This document shows positions 28,394 to 37,450 of a DNA stretch of 64,000 nt, piece after piece. The notes below the pieces were generated by a model. That model did not search any database, was not told the origin of the DNA, and saw only the letters and a program-made list of their open reading frames with translations. Within the stretch, counting starts at the first letter, position 1; the number at the start of each line of letters is the position of its first letter. Origin of the DNA: Clostridia bacterium (GTDB taxonomy: Bacteria; Bacillota; Clostridia; TANB77; CAG-508); assembly GCA_900770415.1 (NCBI GenBank), contig CAAGKN010000001.1, forward strand, positions 4,788 through 68,787, given 5' to 3'. A program made the position numbers and the translations under genes.

Positions 28394-28876
28394 ATGTCTA
28401 AAAGAAGTAATTATATAAGCTGGGATGAATATTTTATGGGAATAGCCTTACTATCAGGAGAAAGAAGCAAAGATCCAAATTCACAAGTGGGAGCATGTAT
28501 AGTAAGCCCAGACAATAAAATTTTATCTATAGGATATAATGGATTTCCAATAGGTTGCTCAGATGATGAAATACCATGGGATAGAGAAGGCGATTTTGCA
28601 AACACAAAATATCCGTATGTATGCCATTCAGAACTAAATGCAATATTAAATTACACAGGTTCAACATTAAAACAAAGTAGAATATATGTTACTTTATTTC
28701 CATGCAATGAATGTGCAAAGGCAATTATACAATCTGGAATTAAAGAAGTAATATATATGAGTGACAAATATAAAGATACAGACTCAGTAAAGGTATCTAA
28801 AAAGATGTTAGATATGGCAGGAGTAAAATATACTCAATACAAATCAAAGGGCGTAAAATTAGAATTAGATTTATAA
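28394..28876 (+). CDS. dCMP deaminase family protein
   Basis: A 160-residue zinc deaminase of the deoxycytidylate deaminase/ComEB family, converting dCMP to dUMP for thymidylate synthesis. Zinc ligands and catalytic Glu are in CHSELNA (His-x-Glu) and PCNECAKAIIQSG (PCxxC). KDPNSQVGACIV and IGYNGFPIGCSDDEIPW are the substrate-site segments of this family. The ATG at 28394 after aaggag is used, because an upstream in-frame ATG at 28346 falls in the terminator. Confidence 0.92.
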   Translation: MSKRSNYISWDEYFMGIALLSGERSKDPNSQVGACIVSPDNKILSIGYNGFPIGCSDDEIPWDREGDFANTKYPYVCHSELNAILNYTGSTLKQSRIYVTLFPCNECAKAIIQSGIKEVIYMSDKYKDTDSVKVSKKMLDMAGVKYTQYKSKGVKLELDL

Positions 28877-28887
28877 TAAAAACAAAA

Positions 28888-28924
28888 AATGAGGCGAAAA
28901 GGAATGTTCCTTTTTTGCCTCATT
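28888..28924 (+). terminator. intrinsic terminator after the dCMP deaminase gene
   Basis: The outer arms aatgaggc and gcctcatt enclose a second complementary pair (aaaagg/cctttt). It lies 11 bases after the stop codon. Confidence 0.75.
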
Positions 28925-28951
28925 GCATTTTATTTGAATATACGGTATAAT
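28923..28951 (+). promoter_or_regulatory. candidate sigma-A promoter
   Basis: TTGCAT (28923-28928), a 17-base spacer and TATAAT (28946-28951), 33 bases before the GTG of the small membrane protein gene. Confidence 0.5.
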
Positions 28952-28984
28952 ATTAGTATCTTACATAGAGGGGAGGTTTCCCAG

Positions 28985-29170
28985 GTGTTTGATTCTTTCG
29001 TGAGATTTTTTCACATAATGGAGAACATGTTTTCACGAGAGACTGCGATACTGATGGTCATCGCATTAATACTTGCAAGTATTTTAAGTGCAGTAAACGC
29101 AATAGGCGTGCGCGATAGCACTATAAAGAAAACAGGTAAAGATACGTGGACTATCTTTAAATATCGTTAA
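28985..29170 (+). CDS. small single-helix membrane protein, unknown
   Basis: A 61-residue ORF from GTG with ggggagg just upstream. It has an amphipathic N-terminus (FDSFVRFFHIMENMF), one hydrophobic helix (TAILMVIALILASILSAVNA) and a basic tail. It has its own promoter and a strong terminator after it, which supports a real gene. Base composition is richer in G and C than its neighbours. I recognise no family. Confidence 0.45.
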   Translation: MFDSFVRFFHIMENMFSRETAILMVIALILASILSAVNAIGVRDSTIKKTGKDTWTIFKYR

Positions 29171-29209
29171 AACAAAAGATAAAGAAAACAAAAAAGGAGT
29201 TTAAATATA

Positions 29210-29249
29210 GAAAGAGGTATTTGAATTATATAATTCAAATACCTCTTTC
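29210..29249 (+). terminator. strong intrinsic terminator
   Basis: A 19-bp perfect stem (29210-29228 with 29231-29249, core aaagaggtatttgaat) around a 2-base loop. It lies after the small membrane protein gene and before femX. Confidence 0.7.
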
Positions 29250-29346
29250 ACTATATAATTAAATTATTCCAATATATCTATTGTAAAAAGAGGTAAACTA
29301 GTATAAAATATGTAAGTACAAATAGAGATAATATTTGGAGGTAAAC

Positions 29347-30412
29347 ATGAAACTTGTAGATGAAAGTAATTTAGAAAAATATAATGAATTTTTAAAAAAA
29401 CATGATAGATGTAATTTTCAACAATCAATAGAATGGGGAAAAGTAAAAGCACCTGCTTGGAAAAATGAAGTTGTTCTAGCAGAAGATAAAGACGGAAATA
29501 TAATAGGTTCAATAAGTGTGCTAATTAGAAAAATACCTATTTTCGGAAATTTAATGTATTCATCAAGAGGCCCTGTTTGCGATATACACAATAAAGAAGT
29601 ACTAGAACAATTAACTAATGGGCTAAAAGAACTTGCAAAAAAATACAATGCATTTGTTCTAAAAATTGAGCCAGACATAAAAAGTGATGACCAAGAATTT
29701 AGAAAAATAGTTACAGAACTAAAATATAAAATAAAAGATGATGCTAAAAACTTTAGTGAAGAAATTCAACCAAGATATGTATTTAGACTAGACATAAAAG
29801 GAAAAACAGAAGATGAAATATTTAAAGCATTTCATCAAAAAACTAGATACAATGTAAGACTAGCAACAAAAAAAGGTGTGGTTGTAAAAGAAGGAACAAG
29901 AGAAGATTTAAAAGACTTCCACGAAATAATGAAAGTAACAGGAAAAAGAGATGACTTTATTATAAGACCATTGGAGTACTTTCAAAAAATGTATGATGAA
30001 TTGGGAAAAGATCATGTAAAACTTTTAATGGCATATTACGAGGACAAGCCAATATCACGGAATATTTGATATAGACTATGGAAACAAAGTATGGTATTTA
30101 TATGGCGCAAGTAGCAACGAACATAGAAACTTAATGCCAAATTATTTATTACAATGGGAAGGAATAAAATATGCATTAAGCCAAGGAAAAGACATTTATG
30201 ATTTTAGAGGAGTTTCAGGAGTTTTAGACGAAACACATCCTCAATATGGTTTATACAGATTTAAAAAAGGATTCAATGCAGAATTTACAGAATTTATTGG
30301 CGAAATATACTTTGACTTTAAGCCATTTGTATACAAAACTTATAAAATATCAGAAAAAATATTCAAGAAAACAAGAGGTTTTATAAGAAGATTAAAAGGA
30401 GAAGTTAAATGA
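29347..30412 (+). CDS. FemX/FemAB-like peptidyltransferase, +1 frameshift at CGG 30058
   Basis: A FemAB-family aminoacyltransferase, which adds amino acids from aminoacyl-tRNA to the peptidoglycan stem peptide. Residues 1-237 come from 29347-30057, including CNFQQSIEWGKVK and YSSRGPVCD and FHQKTRYNVRLATKKGV, all family blocks. Zero-frame CGG then leads to a stop within three codons. Skipping the C gives KPISGIFDIDYGNKVWYLYGASSNEHRNLMPNYLLQWEGI, the conserved C-terminal acetyltransferase-like fold, to 30412. The total is 354 residues, normal for FemX. Its end overlaps the alanine racemase start (ATGA), indicating translational coupling. Confidence 0.85.
30058..30061 (+). other. +1 frameshift site CGGA in femX
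   Basis: CGG after TCA. The zero frame stops two codons later (AAT ATT TGA). The +1 frame reads GGA ATA TTT GAT. Confidence 0.8.
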
Positions 30413-31530
30413 AATCATTAATAATAAATAAAAATGATTTGAGACATAATATAAATGTAATAAAAAAACTAGCAAAAGTAGATATTCCAGACGACAATGG
30501 GAATGCTTATAAAATAATTGGAGTAGTAAAAGGAAATGGCTATGGATTAGGACTTATAGAGTATTCTAACTTTTTAATAGATAATGGAATAGAAACTTTA
30601 GCAATAGCAACAGTAGAAGAGGCAATAGAACTAAGAAAAGCAGGAATAAAAGAAGATATATTAATGCTTTCTTCAACAAGTATAGAATCAGAAATACAAG
30701 AACTAATAGATAACGACATAATACTAACAATAGGTTCAAAAGAGTGTGCAGATATTGTAAATAAGCTAAGCAAAAAAACAGACAAAAAAATAAGAGCACA
30801 CATAAAAATAGACACAGGCTTTGGAAGATATGGATTTATATACAGTGATATTAGAACGATAGTAGAAACCATAAATTCTTTAAAAAGTGTTTCAATAGAA
30901 GGAATGTATTCGCATTTTTCTTTGGCATATTATAAAAATAATAAATGGACAATAAAACAATTTAATAGATTTATGGAAGTAGTAGAAGCATTAAAACTAA
31001 ATGATATAAATATACAAACATTACATATTTGTAACTCACCAGCATTTTTAAATTACCCAAACATGCACTTAAATGGAGCTAGAATTGGTTCTGCATTTTT
31101 GGGAAGAGTAGATGCAGATATAAATGTAGGACTTAAAAAAATAGGAAAATTAAAATGCAGTATAGAAGAAATAAAAATAGTTCCAAAAGGGTTTAATATT
31201 GGATACTTAAATAGTTATAAAACTAAAAAAGAAACAAGAATTGCAATTGTGCAATTAGGTTATATAGAAGGATTCAATATAGGTACAAGGCAAGATATGT
31301 TTAGATTTGTAGATAAATTAAGAAATTTATCGCATAGCATAAAGAGCTTTTTCAAAAAGCAAAATCTAAAGGTTACAATAAATGATAAAAAATACAACAT
31401 AATTGGAAAATTGGGAATGTATCATATGGCAATAGATATTACAAACAGTGATGTAAAAATAGGCGATTTTGCATATTTAGAAGTTAATCCACTATATATA
31501 GATAGCAAAATAGAAAGGAAGTATGTATAA
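30409..31530 (+). CDS. alanine racemase family PLP enzyme
   Basis: A 373-residue fold-type III PLP enzyme. The PLP lysine lies in IIGVVKGNGYGLG at about residues 40-52. Following barrel strands include IRAHIKIDTGFGRYGF, VSIEGMYSHFSLA, and LHICNSPAFLNYP. GARIGSAFLGR precedes the C-terminal domain, where VQLGYIEGF carries the catalytic-type Tyr. It is most likely alanine racemase, supplying D-Ala for the wall. The loose match of the C-terminal domain (IGKLGMYHMAIDITN) leaves room for another amino-acid racemase. It is coupled to the FemX-like gene. Confidence 0.8.
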   Translation: MKSLIINKNDLRHNINVIKKLAKVDIPDDNGNAYKIIGVVKGNGYGLGLIEYSNFLIDNGIETLAIATVEEAIELRKAGIKEDILMLSSTSIESEIQELIDNDIILTIGSKECADIVNKLSKKTDKKIRAHIKIDTGFGRYGFIYSDIRTIVETINSLKSVSIEGMYSHFSLAYYKNNKWTIKQFNRFMEVVEALKLNDINIQTLHICNSPAFLNYPNMHLNGARIGSAFLGRVDADINVGLKKIGKLKCSIEEIKIVPKGFNIGYLNSYKTKKETRIAIVQLGYIEGFNIGTRQDMFRFVDKLRNLSHSIKSFFKKQNLKVTINDKKYNIIGKLGMYHMAIDITNSDVKIGDFAYLEVNPLYIDSKIERKYV

Positions 31531-31531
31531 A

Positions 31532-32533
31532 ATGGAACAAAAGAAGATACCATTTTTTAAAAGATTAAAAAATGCAATAGTAAATTTTGACGAATATCAA
31601 AATTTTTCTCAAGAAAAATTAGGGACAGCAATAAAGTACTTTTTAAAACTAATGCTTATATTTTCAATATTAATTTCTGTATTTTTAACAGCAAGACTCT
31701 ATAAAGAAATAGAAACAGTAAAAACAAGTTTTACAGATGAATGTCCAGATTTTAGAATAGAAAATAATACATTAATAATAGACGGAGAAAACAAAAAATA
31801 TGAAAAAGATTTTGGTTATGAAGCTTTGGGGCTAATTATTGATTCAGAAAATACAGATTTAACAGAAGAACAAAATGGACAATATCAAAGAATAATTGCA
31901 TTTTATAAAGATAAAATGGTTATGAAAACATTAGATACAAAAACTAGTATGACATATGAAGATATTAGCAAAAATCAAAATATAAATGGACTTTCAAAGC
32001 AGCAAATTTTAGATTACACAAATAGCAGTACAATGATACTTATATATATAACATTCTTTGTGATAACAATAGTATTTGGATTTATTGCATATTCAATACA
32101 AATTCTTTTAGATATTTTCTTATTATCTATAATAGGACTTATAATGAGTAAAATAGCCACAGTAAAATTAAAATATAAAGAAGTATTTAATATGTCTATA
32201 TATGCATTAACACTATCAATTGTTTTGTATTTAATATATATTTGTGTAAATATAAGTACCGGATTTACAATAAAATATTTTGATTTAGCATATCAGATTA
32301 TTTCTTATATATACATTGTAACAGCAATATTAATGATTAAATCAGATTTAATTAAACAACAAATAGAAATAGGCAAAATAGTAGAAGAGCAAAAAAAAGT
32401 AAGAGAAGAAAAGAAACAAGAAGATAACGAAGAAGAAAAACCAAAAGAAGACAAAAAAGAAAAGAAAGAGAAAAAAGAAAAAAAGGATAAAGAAGAAAAA
32501 GAACCAGAGCACCCAGAAGGAAGCCAAGCATAA
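31532..32533 (+). CDS. DUF1189-like membrane protein
   Basis: A 333-residue protein with membrane helices at about residues 40-60, 165-210 and 215-270, an external loop (about 61-160), and a very charged Lys/Glu C-terminal tail (about residue 285 onward). The FFKRLKNAIVNFDEYQNFSQEKLGTAIKYF start resembles the DUF1189 family, of unknown function. The ATG at 31532 is favoured by aaggaag 10 bases upstream. An earlier in-frame ATG at 31523 overlaps the racemase. It precedes ftsH. Confidence 0.6.
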   Translation: MEQKKIPFFKRLKNAIVNFDEYQNFSQEKLGTAIKYFLKLMLIFSILISVFLTARLYKEIETVKTSFTDECPDFRIENNTLIIDGENKKYEKDFGYEALGLIIDSENTDLTEEQNGQYQRIIAFYKDKMVMKTLDTKTSMTYEDISKNQNINGLSKQQILDYTNSSTMILIYITFFVITIVFGFIAYSIQILLDIFLLSIIGLIMSKIATVKLKYKEVFNMSIYALTLSIVLYLIYICVNISTGFTIKYFDLAYQIISYIYIVTAILMIKSDLIKQQIEIGKIVEEQKKVREEKKQEDNEEEKPKEDKKEKKEKKEKKDKEEKEPEHPEGSQA

Positions 32534-32559
32534 TAAAGAATCAAAAGGAGAGTAAAAGA

Positions 32560-34350
32560 ATGAAAGACAAACCAAAAAGCAATGATAAACTACTATATTT
32601 AATTTTAGGAGTTATAACAGTAATTTGTGTTGCATTAATAACAATTCTAACATTAAATAATGGAGCAGATACAAAAGAAAACTTAGAATTGGCATACACA
32701 GATTTAATTAAAAAAATAGACAGCAAAGAAGTAGAAAAGGTAGAAATGACAGTTGGAAGCACTACTGTTAAAGTAAAACTAAAAAATGAAGAGAAAGAAA
32801 AAAAGACAATAGTTCCAAGTACACAAGCATTTATAGAACTAATACAAGAACAAGTAAAAAATAATAATGAAATAGAATTAATTCAAAAACCAGAAAATAC
32901 TTTGCTAAAAATTTCTCAAACATTAATTACATTTTTACCAACAATAATAGTATTAATATTATTTATATTGATATTTAAAATGCAAGGGCTTGGCGATAAA
33001 GGAAAAGTTTATGATGCAGAAAGCAACAAAGATACAAACACAACATTTAAAGATGTTGCAGGTTTAGACGAAGAAAAGAACGAATTAATAGAAGTAGTAG
33101 ACTTTTTAAAAGAACCAAAAAAATTCCAAGAGATGGGTGCAAAAATACCAAGAGGAATACTTTTATGTGGAAAGCCAGGTACAGGTAAAACATTAATAGC
33201 AAAAGCAATTGCAGGAGAGGCAGGAGTACCATTTATATCTATGAGTGGTTCAGAATTTATAGAAATGTTTGCAGGTCTTGGAGCATCAAGAGTAAGAAAA
33301 CTATTTGAAAAAGCAAAAAAAATAGCTCCATGTATTGTATTTATAGACGAGATAGATGCAATAGGTGCAAGAAGAACAAATGCAAGTGGAGCAGAGAGCG
33401 AAAATAATCAAACACTAAATCAGTTACTAGTTGAAATGGACGGTTTTGATACAAACGAAACAGTTATAGTTCTTGCAGCAACAAACAGACCAGAAATGCT
33501 AGATAAAGCATTATTAAGACCAGGAAGATTTGATCGTCAAATTACAATAGCAGCACCAGATGCAAGAGGTAGAGAAGAAATATTAAAAATACATGGAAAA
33601 AATAAAAAATTTGCAGACGATATAGACCTAAAGAATATAGCAGAAGACACAGCAGGATTTACAGGAGCAGAACTTGCTAATGTGTTAAATGAAGCTGCAA
33701 TTGTAGCAACAATAAATAAACACAAAAAAATACAGATGAATGATTTAGAAGAGGCTGTAAAGAAAGTTACAGTCGGATTAGAAAAACATAGTAGAGTTAT
33801 ATCAGACAAGGATAAAAGACTAACAGCATATCACGAAGCAGGACACGCAATAGTTAGTAAATTCTTAGAAACACAAACAGATGTAAAAGAAGTTTCTATA
33901 ATCCCAAGAGGACTTGCTGGTGGATACACAATGTATAAAACAAATGAAGACAAATACTATATATCAAAAACAGAAATGGAAGAAAAACTAATTGCACTTC
34001 TAGGTGGAAGAGCAGCAGAAAAAATAGCACTAAATGATATTTCAACAGGAGCAAGCAATGATATAGAAGTAGCAACAGAAATTGCAAAAGATATGGTTAC
34101 AGTATATGGAATGAGCGATACAGTAGGACCAATATGCTTAAAACAAAAAGAACCTTATGAAAATAGAATTTTAGGAGAAAATATAGATGATGTAATAGGT
34201 GCAGAAGTAAAAAGAATGATAGATATAGCATACAAAAGAGCACAAGAAATAATACTTGCACACATGGATAAATTACAACAGGTAGCAGAAAGACTATTAG
34301 AAAAAGAAATTATCTCAGCAGAAGAATTTCAATCATTTTTTAAAGAATAG
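32560..34350 (+). CDS. ftsH: ATP-dependent zinc metalloprotease FtsH
   Basis: A 596-residue membrane AAA+ protease for quality control of membrane and short-lived proteins. Two membrane helices (about residues 9-28 and 120-140) flank a short external domain. Walker A is CGKPGTGKTLIAKA (about 204; Lys replaces the usual Pro), Walker B CIVFIDEIDAIG, and SRH region NRPEMLDKALLRPGRFDRQ. The zinc site is HEAGH (about 427) with the downstream Asp in DISTGASNDIE. The C-terminus is slightly short but complete for the family. Confidence 0.95.
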   Translation: MKDKPKSNDKLLYLILGVITVICVALITILTLNNGADTKENLELAYTDLIKKIDSKEVEKVEMTVGSTTVKVKLKNEEKEKKTIVPSTQAFIELIQEQVKNNNEIELIQKPENTLLKISQTLITFLPTIIVLILFILIFKMQGLGDKGKVYDAESNKDTNTTFKDVAGLDEEKNELIEVVDFLKEPKKFQEMGAKIPRGILLCGKPGTGKTLIAKAIAGEAGVPFISMSGSEFIEMFAGLGASRVRKLFEKAKKIAPCIVFIDEIDAIGARRTNASGAESENNQTLNQLLVEMDGFDTNETVIVLAATNRPEMLDKALLRPGRFDRQITIAAPDARGREEILKIHGKNKKFADDIDLKNIAEDTAGFTGAELANVLNEAAIVATINKHKKIQMNDLEEAVKKVTVGLEKHSRVISDKDKRLTAYHEAGHAIVSKFLETQTDVKEVSIIPRGLAGGYTMYKTNEDKYYISKTEMEEKLIALLGGRAAEKIALNDISTGASNDIEVATEIAKDMVTVYGMSDTVGPICLKQKEPYENRILGENIDDVIGAEVKRMIDIAYKRAQEIILAHMDKLQQVAERLLEKEIISAEEFQSFFKE

Positions 34351-34361
34351 AACAATAAGAA

Positions 34362-34389
34362 AGACCGAGGAGCAAAATGCCCTCGGTCT
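34362..34389 (+). terminator. hairpin after ftsH
   Basis: The arms agaccgagg (34362-34370) and cctcggtct (34381-34389) have a 10-base loop. The tail is A-rich with few T, so termination may be weak. Confidence 0.55.
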
Positions 34390-34454
34390 AAAATTGTCAA
34401 AAAGGTTGACAAACAGAGTGGGATGAATTAAAATAGAAGGAGAGGAGGAAGAAA

Positions 34455-34931
34455 ATGGAAAAAGAATTATTAAAAAAATTAGAAAAAACAGGAAGAATAC
34501 AAGATGTAAGTGAAGCTTTTAAAGAATTTCCACCAGAAGAAGAATGGCATAAAGGAAAAATAGAGTCATTCTTAGAAGAAGAAAAAGAAGTATATGACCA
34601 ATATAATGTTGGGGACATTGTATTTGTTAAAGAGTATTTATATAAAAATGGAAAAAAGGGAACAAACCATCTATTTGTAATAATAGAAAAGGATAATTAT
34701 GCAGTACCAATAGAATATTTTACAATGCTTATATCGTCCCACTTAGACAAATTAAAATTTAGTACAAATAAACTTTTGTTAAAAGATGAGTTAAATAAAT
34801 TAAAAAGAGACAGCATTGTAAAAACTGATGTGATATATAAAGTAAAAAATGAAGATATAGAATTTAAAATTGGAGAAGTAACAGAGAAAACTGTATTAGA
34901 ATATAAAAAGAACCTAGAAAAACTTTTTTAA
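34455..34931 (+). CDS. PemK/MazF-like protein with N-terminal helical extension
   Basis: A 158-residue protein. Residues 50-158 (YNVGDIVFVKEYLYKNGKKGTNHLFVIIEK, SSHLDKLKF, SIVKTDVIYKV) resemble the PemK/MazF-like toxin fold family: an SH3-like barrel opening with GDIV and an H-x-FVII strand. Residues 1-49 are an acidic helix (SEAFKEFPPEEEWHKGKIESFLEEE) where free-standing toxins have none, and no separate antitoxin gene lies upstream. The extension may play the antitoxin role in cis. Toxin activity is inference from weak similarity. Confidence 0.5.
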   Translation: MEKELLKKLEKTGRIQDVSEAFKEFPPEEEWHKGKIESFLEEEKEVYDQYNVGDIVFVKEYLYKNGKKGTNHLFVIIEKDNYAVPIEYFTMLISSHLDKLKFSTNKLLLKDELNKLKRDSIVKTDVIYKVKNEDIEFKIGEVTEKTVLEYKKNLEKLF

Positions 34932-35789
34932 TGTTCTTCTAGATTTATTTCTTTATTATTTAAATAGTTTAAAATGTCTGCATCTGTTTTAAATTTAAAA
35001 ATTAATTTATAACTACACAATTCTTGAAATTTTTTATTAAACTTTTTATTTATTTCGTTTATTCCGTATTTACCGGTCACCAACAATAGGATAACCAATA
35101 TATGCAAGATGTGCACGTATTTGATGAGTTCTTCCAGTGTGAAGAGTTACATCTAAGACAGAAGTATTACTACCTTTATTACGTTTAAGAACTTCATAAG
35201 AAGTAATTATTTTTCTATAACCAGTTTTAGGTTCAGGCGAAATATATACCATAGATTTTTTAGTATCTTTAAATAAATAAGCTGTTAAGGTTTCTTTATC
35301 TTTTTTAGGAATTCCATAAACAGTACATTTGTAGTGTTTTTCAATTTCTGACCCCTTAAACTTTTCTAAGATAATAGAAAGAGCTTCTTCATTTTTGGCA
35401 AATACTACTAAGCCAGTAGTGTTTCTATCTAATCTGTGACAAGGCTCAATAAAGCTATATTTTTCCTTTAAAATGCTTGTTAAGGTTTTTTCAGAATTGT
35501 TAGAAACAACTTCAAGCTCGGCTGGTTTATTAACAATTAATATATTAGAATCTTCATATACCATGTCTAAATTAAAATTTTTAAACAAAAGTTCATCATT
35601 AATAAATAATGTAATTTCATCATTATAATGAACAGTAACATTTTCTGATACCTTAACATTATTTACTCTAATATCTTTTTTTCTTAAAGCTTTATAAATT
35701 GTATTTAAAGTTAACCCATCAAAACTATCCAACAAAAATGTATTTAATTTTTTACCATCATATTTTTTACTTACTAATACTTTTTTCAT
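34928..35789 (-). CDS. RluA-family pseudouridine synthase, +1 frameshift at CGG 35075
   Basis: A 286-residue rRNA or tRNA pseudouridine synthase. An N-terminal S4-like region (residues 1-60, LNTIYKALRKKDIRVNNVKV) precedes the catalytic domain, with the active Asp in HRLDRNTTGLV and later HTGRTHQIRAHLAYIGYPIVGD. The frame then reads CGG TAA. Skipping the C at 35075 reads GGT AAA TAC GGA, giving GDGKYGINEINKKF, the conserved GD-KYG block, to a stop at 34928. The start at 35789 is chosen because the S4-like domain begins there. Its neighbours are convergent. Confidence 0.85.
35072..35075 (-). other. +1 frameshift site CGGT in the RluA-family gene
   Basis: On the minus strand CGG follows GAC and precedes TAA. 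The +1 frame reads GGT (Gly), restoring the GDGKYG motif. Confidence 0.85.
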
Positions 35790-35924
35790 AACAGTATAAT
35801 TATACAACAAAACATACAAAATAATCAAATAAATTCATTGACATGAATAAAAACAACATATAAAATAATATTTATAGAGGGACAATTATGTATGTCCTAA
35901 ATAGAGAAAAAAGGAGAAATACAA

Positions 35925-37155
35925 ATGAGAAAGCAAAACGGAATTACATTAGTTTCTATGGTAATAGCAATAGTTGTAATGCTAATATTAGCAGGAACTA
36001 CAATTACTTTAAGTATAAATGGTACTCTATTTGGAAAAACCAAAGAGGCAACAGAAAAGGCAAAAGAACAATCCGGAGAAGAGGAAGAAATTGAAAATGA
36101 TTTAAAACAAGCCACTTGCTCACATGAATGGACAGATTGGAAAATAGATGCAACTGAGAAAAATGGAGAAGCAAGATTTAAAAGACATAGAGAATGCTCA
36201 AAATGTGGAAAAAAACAATCATACATGCTAGGGGCATATATAAATTATAATCCAAGTATAGGAGAAAATGGAGAAGAAATTAAAACAACATATATTTCCA
36301 AAGGAGCAAAAACAGGTGGAACAAAAGAAAAAGACAGAACAACAGATGGAAGCTGGGGAAATGGATATGGAAATCAAGAATTTGCAGTAACAAGTATTGA
36401 GCTATGGAAAGTAATAGGAGAAACAGAAGATGATAAACTAATAATAATGAGTGATGATCCAGTAATGACTGTAGACAATAAAAATTTTTGCTTATATAAC
36501 CAAGCCGGATATTTAAATGCTATAAGAGAATTAGACAAAATAAGTAGCATATATGGACAAGGAAAATATGCAGACAAAACTCTATACCCAGTAGGAAATG
36601 GAACAAAACGAGCATCAGGAGCAAGAAGCATAAGAGTAGAGGATATGGAATATAAAGTGGTTGAGAATACTTATGAGAAGAAAATAGGAGCTAATGGAGA
36701 AGAGTATGTTTATGATCATAGCAAGACTGAAGAAGAGTCTGAAGAGGTTAATAGTAAAAAAAGAATTCAATATTTTGATGAGAAAACACAAGAGTGGAAA
36801 AACCTAAATGTAGGGGATGAACCAATAACATTTAGAGATGTTGAGCCTATAGAATTTAATGAATCTATAAATATAAATGGTGAAACTGTATTGGCTAATA
36901 GTGCATTGCGAGACTCTAACTCTAGTGGCAAGTGGACAACTTGTTGGTTTGCTACAAAAACTAGTGACCTATATTATTACTGGACATTTGGAAGTTGTAT
37001 ATTCAGTGGCGGAAGATCTAAACCAGTAGGAGTTGCTCCAATAGATCGGAATATACCAAGGAAGCCCAGTTCAACCAATAGTAATTTTAAAAAATAATAT
37101 AGACTATGAATACGACGAAAATACAAACACATATACAATAAAAGGGTATAAATAA
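35925..37155 (+). CDS. prepilin-like surface protein, +1 frameshift at CGG 37047
   Basis: A 409-residue secreted protein with a type IV prepilin-like start (NGITLVSMVIAIVVMLILAGTTI, residues 5-27), with G-ITLV before the hydrophobic helix as in prepilin-peptidase substrates. A CSHEW...CSKCGKKQ segment (about 65-100) looks like a small zinc or disulfide module. A large beta-rich domain follows. At 37047 the zero frame has CGG. Skipping the C gives APIDGIYQGSPVQPIVILKNNIDYEYDENTN to 37155, where the protein ends naturally at GYK. The zero frame would end in an unrelated tail at 37097. No pilus genes are adjacent. Confidence 0.7.
37047..37050 (+). other. +1 frameshift site CGGA in the prepilin-like gene
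   Basis: CGG after GAT. The +1 frame reads GGA ATA TAC CAA and continues to the more plausible C-terminus. Support is weaker than at the other sites because no conserved family block spans it. Confidence 0.6.
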
Positions 37156-37164
37156 AGTAAATAA

Positions 37165-37203
37165 AAGCTGTAGAAATGTATAAGTTATACACTTCTACAG
37201 CTT
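37165..37203 (+). terminator. intrinsic terminator after the prepilin-like gene
   Basis: A long hairpin of arms aagctgtagaa and ttctacagctt with an extended imperfect stem between them. Confidence 0.75.
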
Positions 37204-37345
37204 GTCGAAAAAAGAAGACTCATGCCAAAACATTTGTGTTGAAAAGCAAATGTAAATATGATATAAAATAAATATAAATCAAGCAATAAATTAAATTGCT
37301 AAAACAAATTTGTTTCTAAAAAATTAAATCTTAAAAATTTCCCAA
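37203..37345. repeat. intergenic repeat copy B with conserved hairpin and TGTCGAA box
   Basis: It aligns with 21872-22010. It has TGTCGAAAAA at 37203, a block aaatatgata at the same offset, and a hairpin agcaat (37282-37287) / attgct (37295-37300) 79 bases downstream. The hairpin pair differs from copy A by a compensatory change. Nothing else is evident in the 295-base gap up to the antirepressor gene. Confidence 0.55.
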
Positions 37346-37450
37346 AAAATAAATATTAAAAAATGTTCAATTATTGTAATCCAAATATTTGCTAATATCT
37401 ATATATTAGTAGATTAATTTTTTCAAAAGAATAATCAAGCAAAGAAAGAA

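Noticed and set aside
28889..28984. Longer reading of the small membrane protein from an ATG at 28889
   Set aside because: That ATG lies within the terminator hairpin of the preceding gene and upstream of the promoter. The GTG at 28985 has a proper ribosome site.
28888..29249. Riboswitch between the dCMP deaminase gene and femX
   Set aside because: The stems are explained by two terminators, and no known aptamer core is visible.
35888..36094. Separate 68-residue ORF before the prepilin-like gene
   Set aside because: It overlaps the prepilin-like gene in another frame and is Lys/Arg/Asn-rich shadow sequence without family features.
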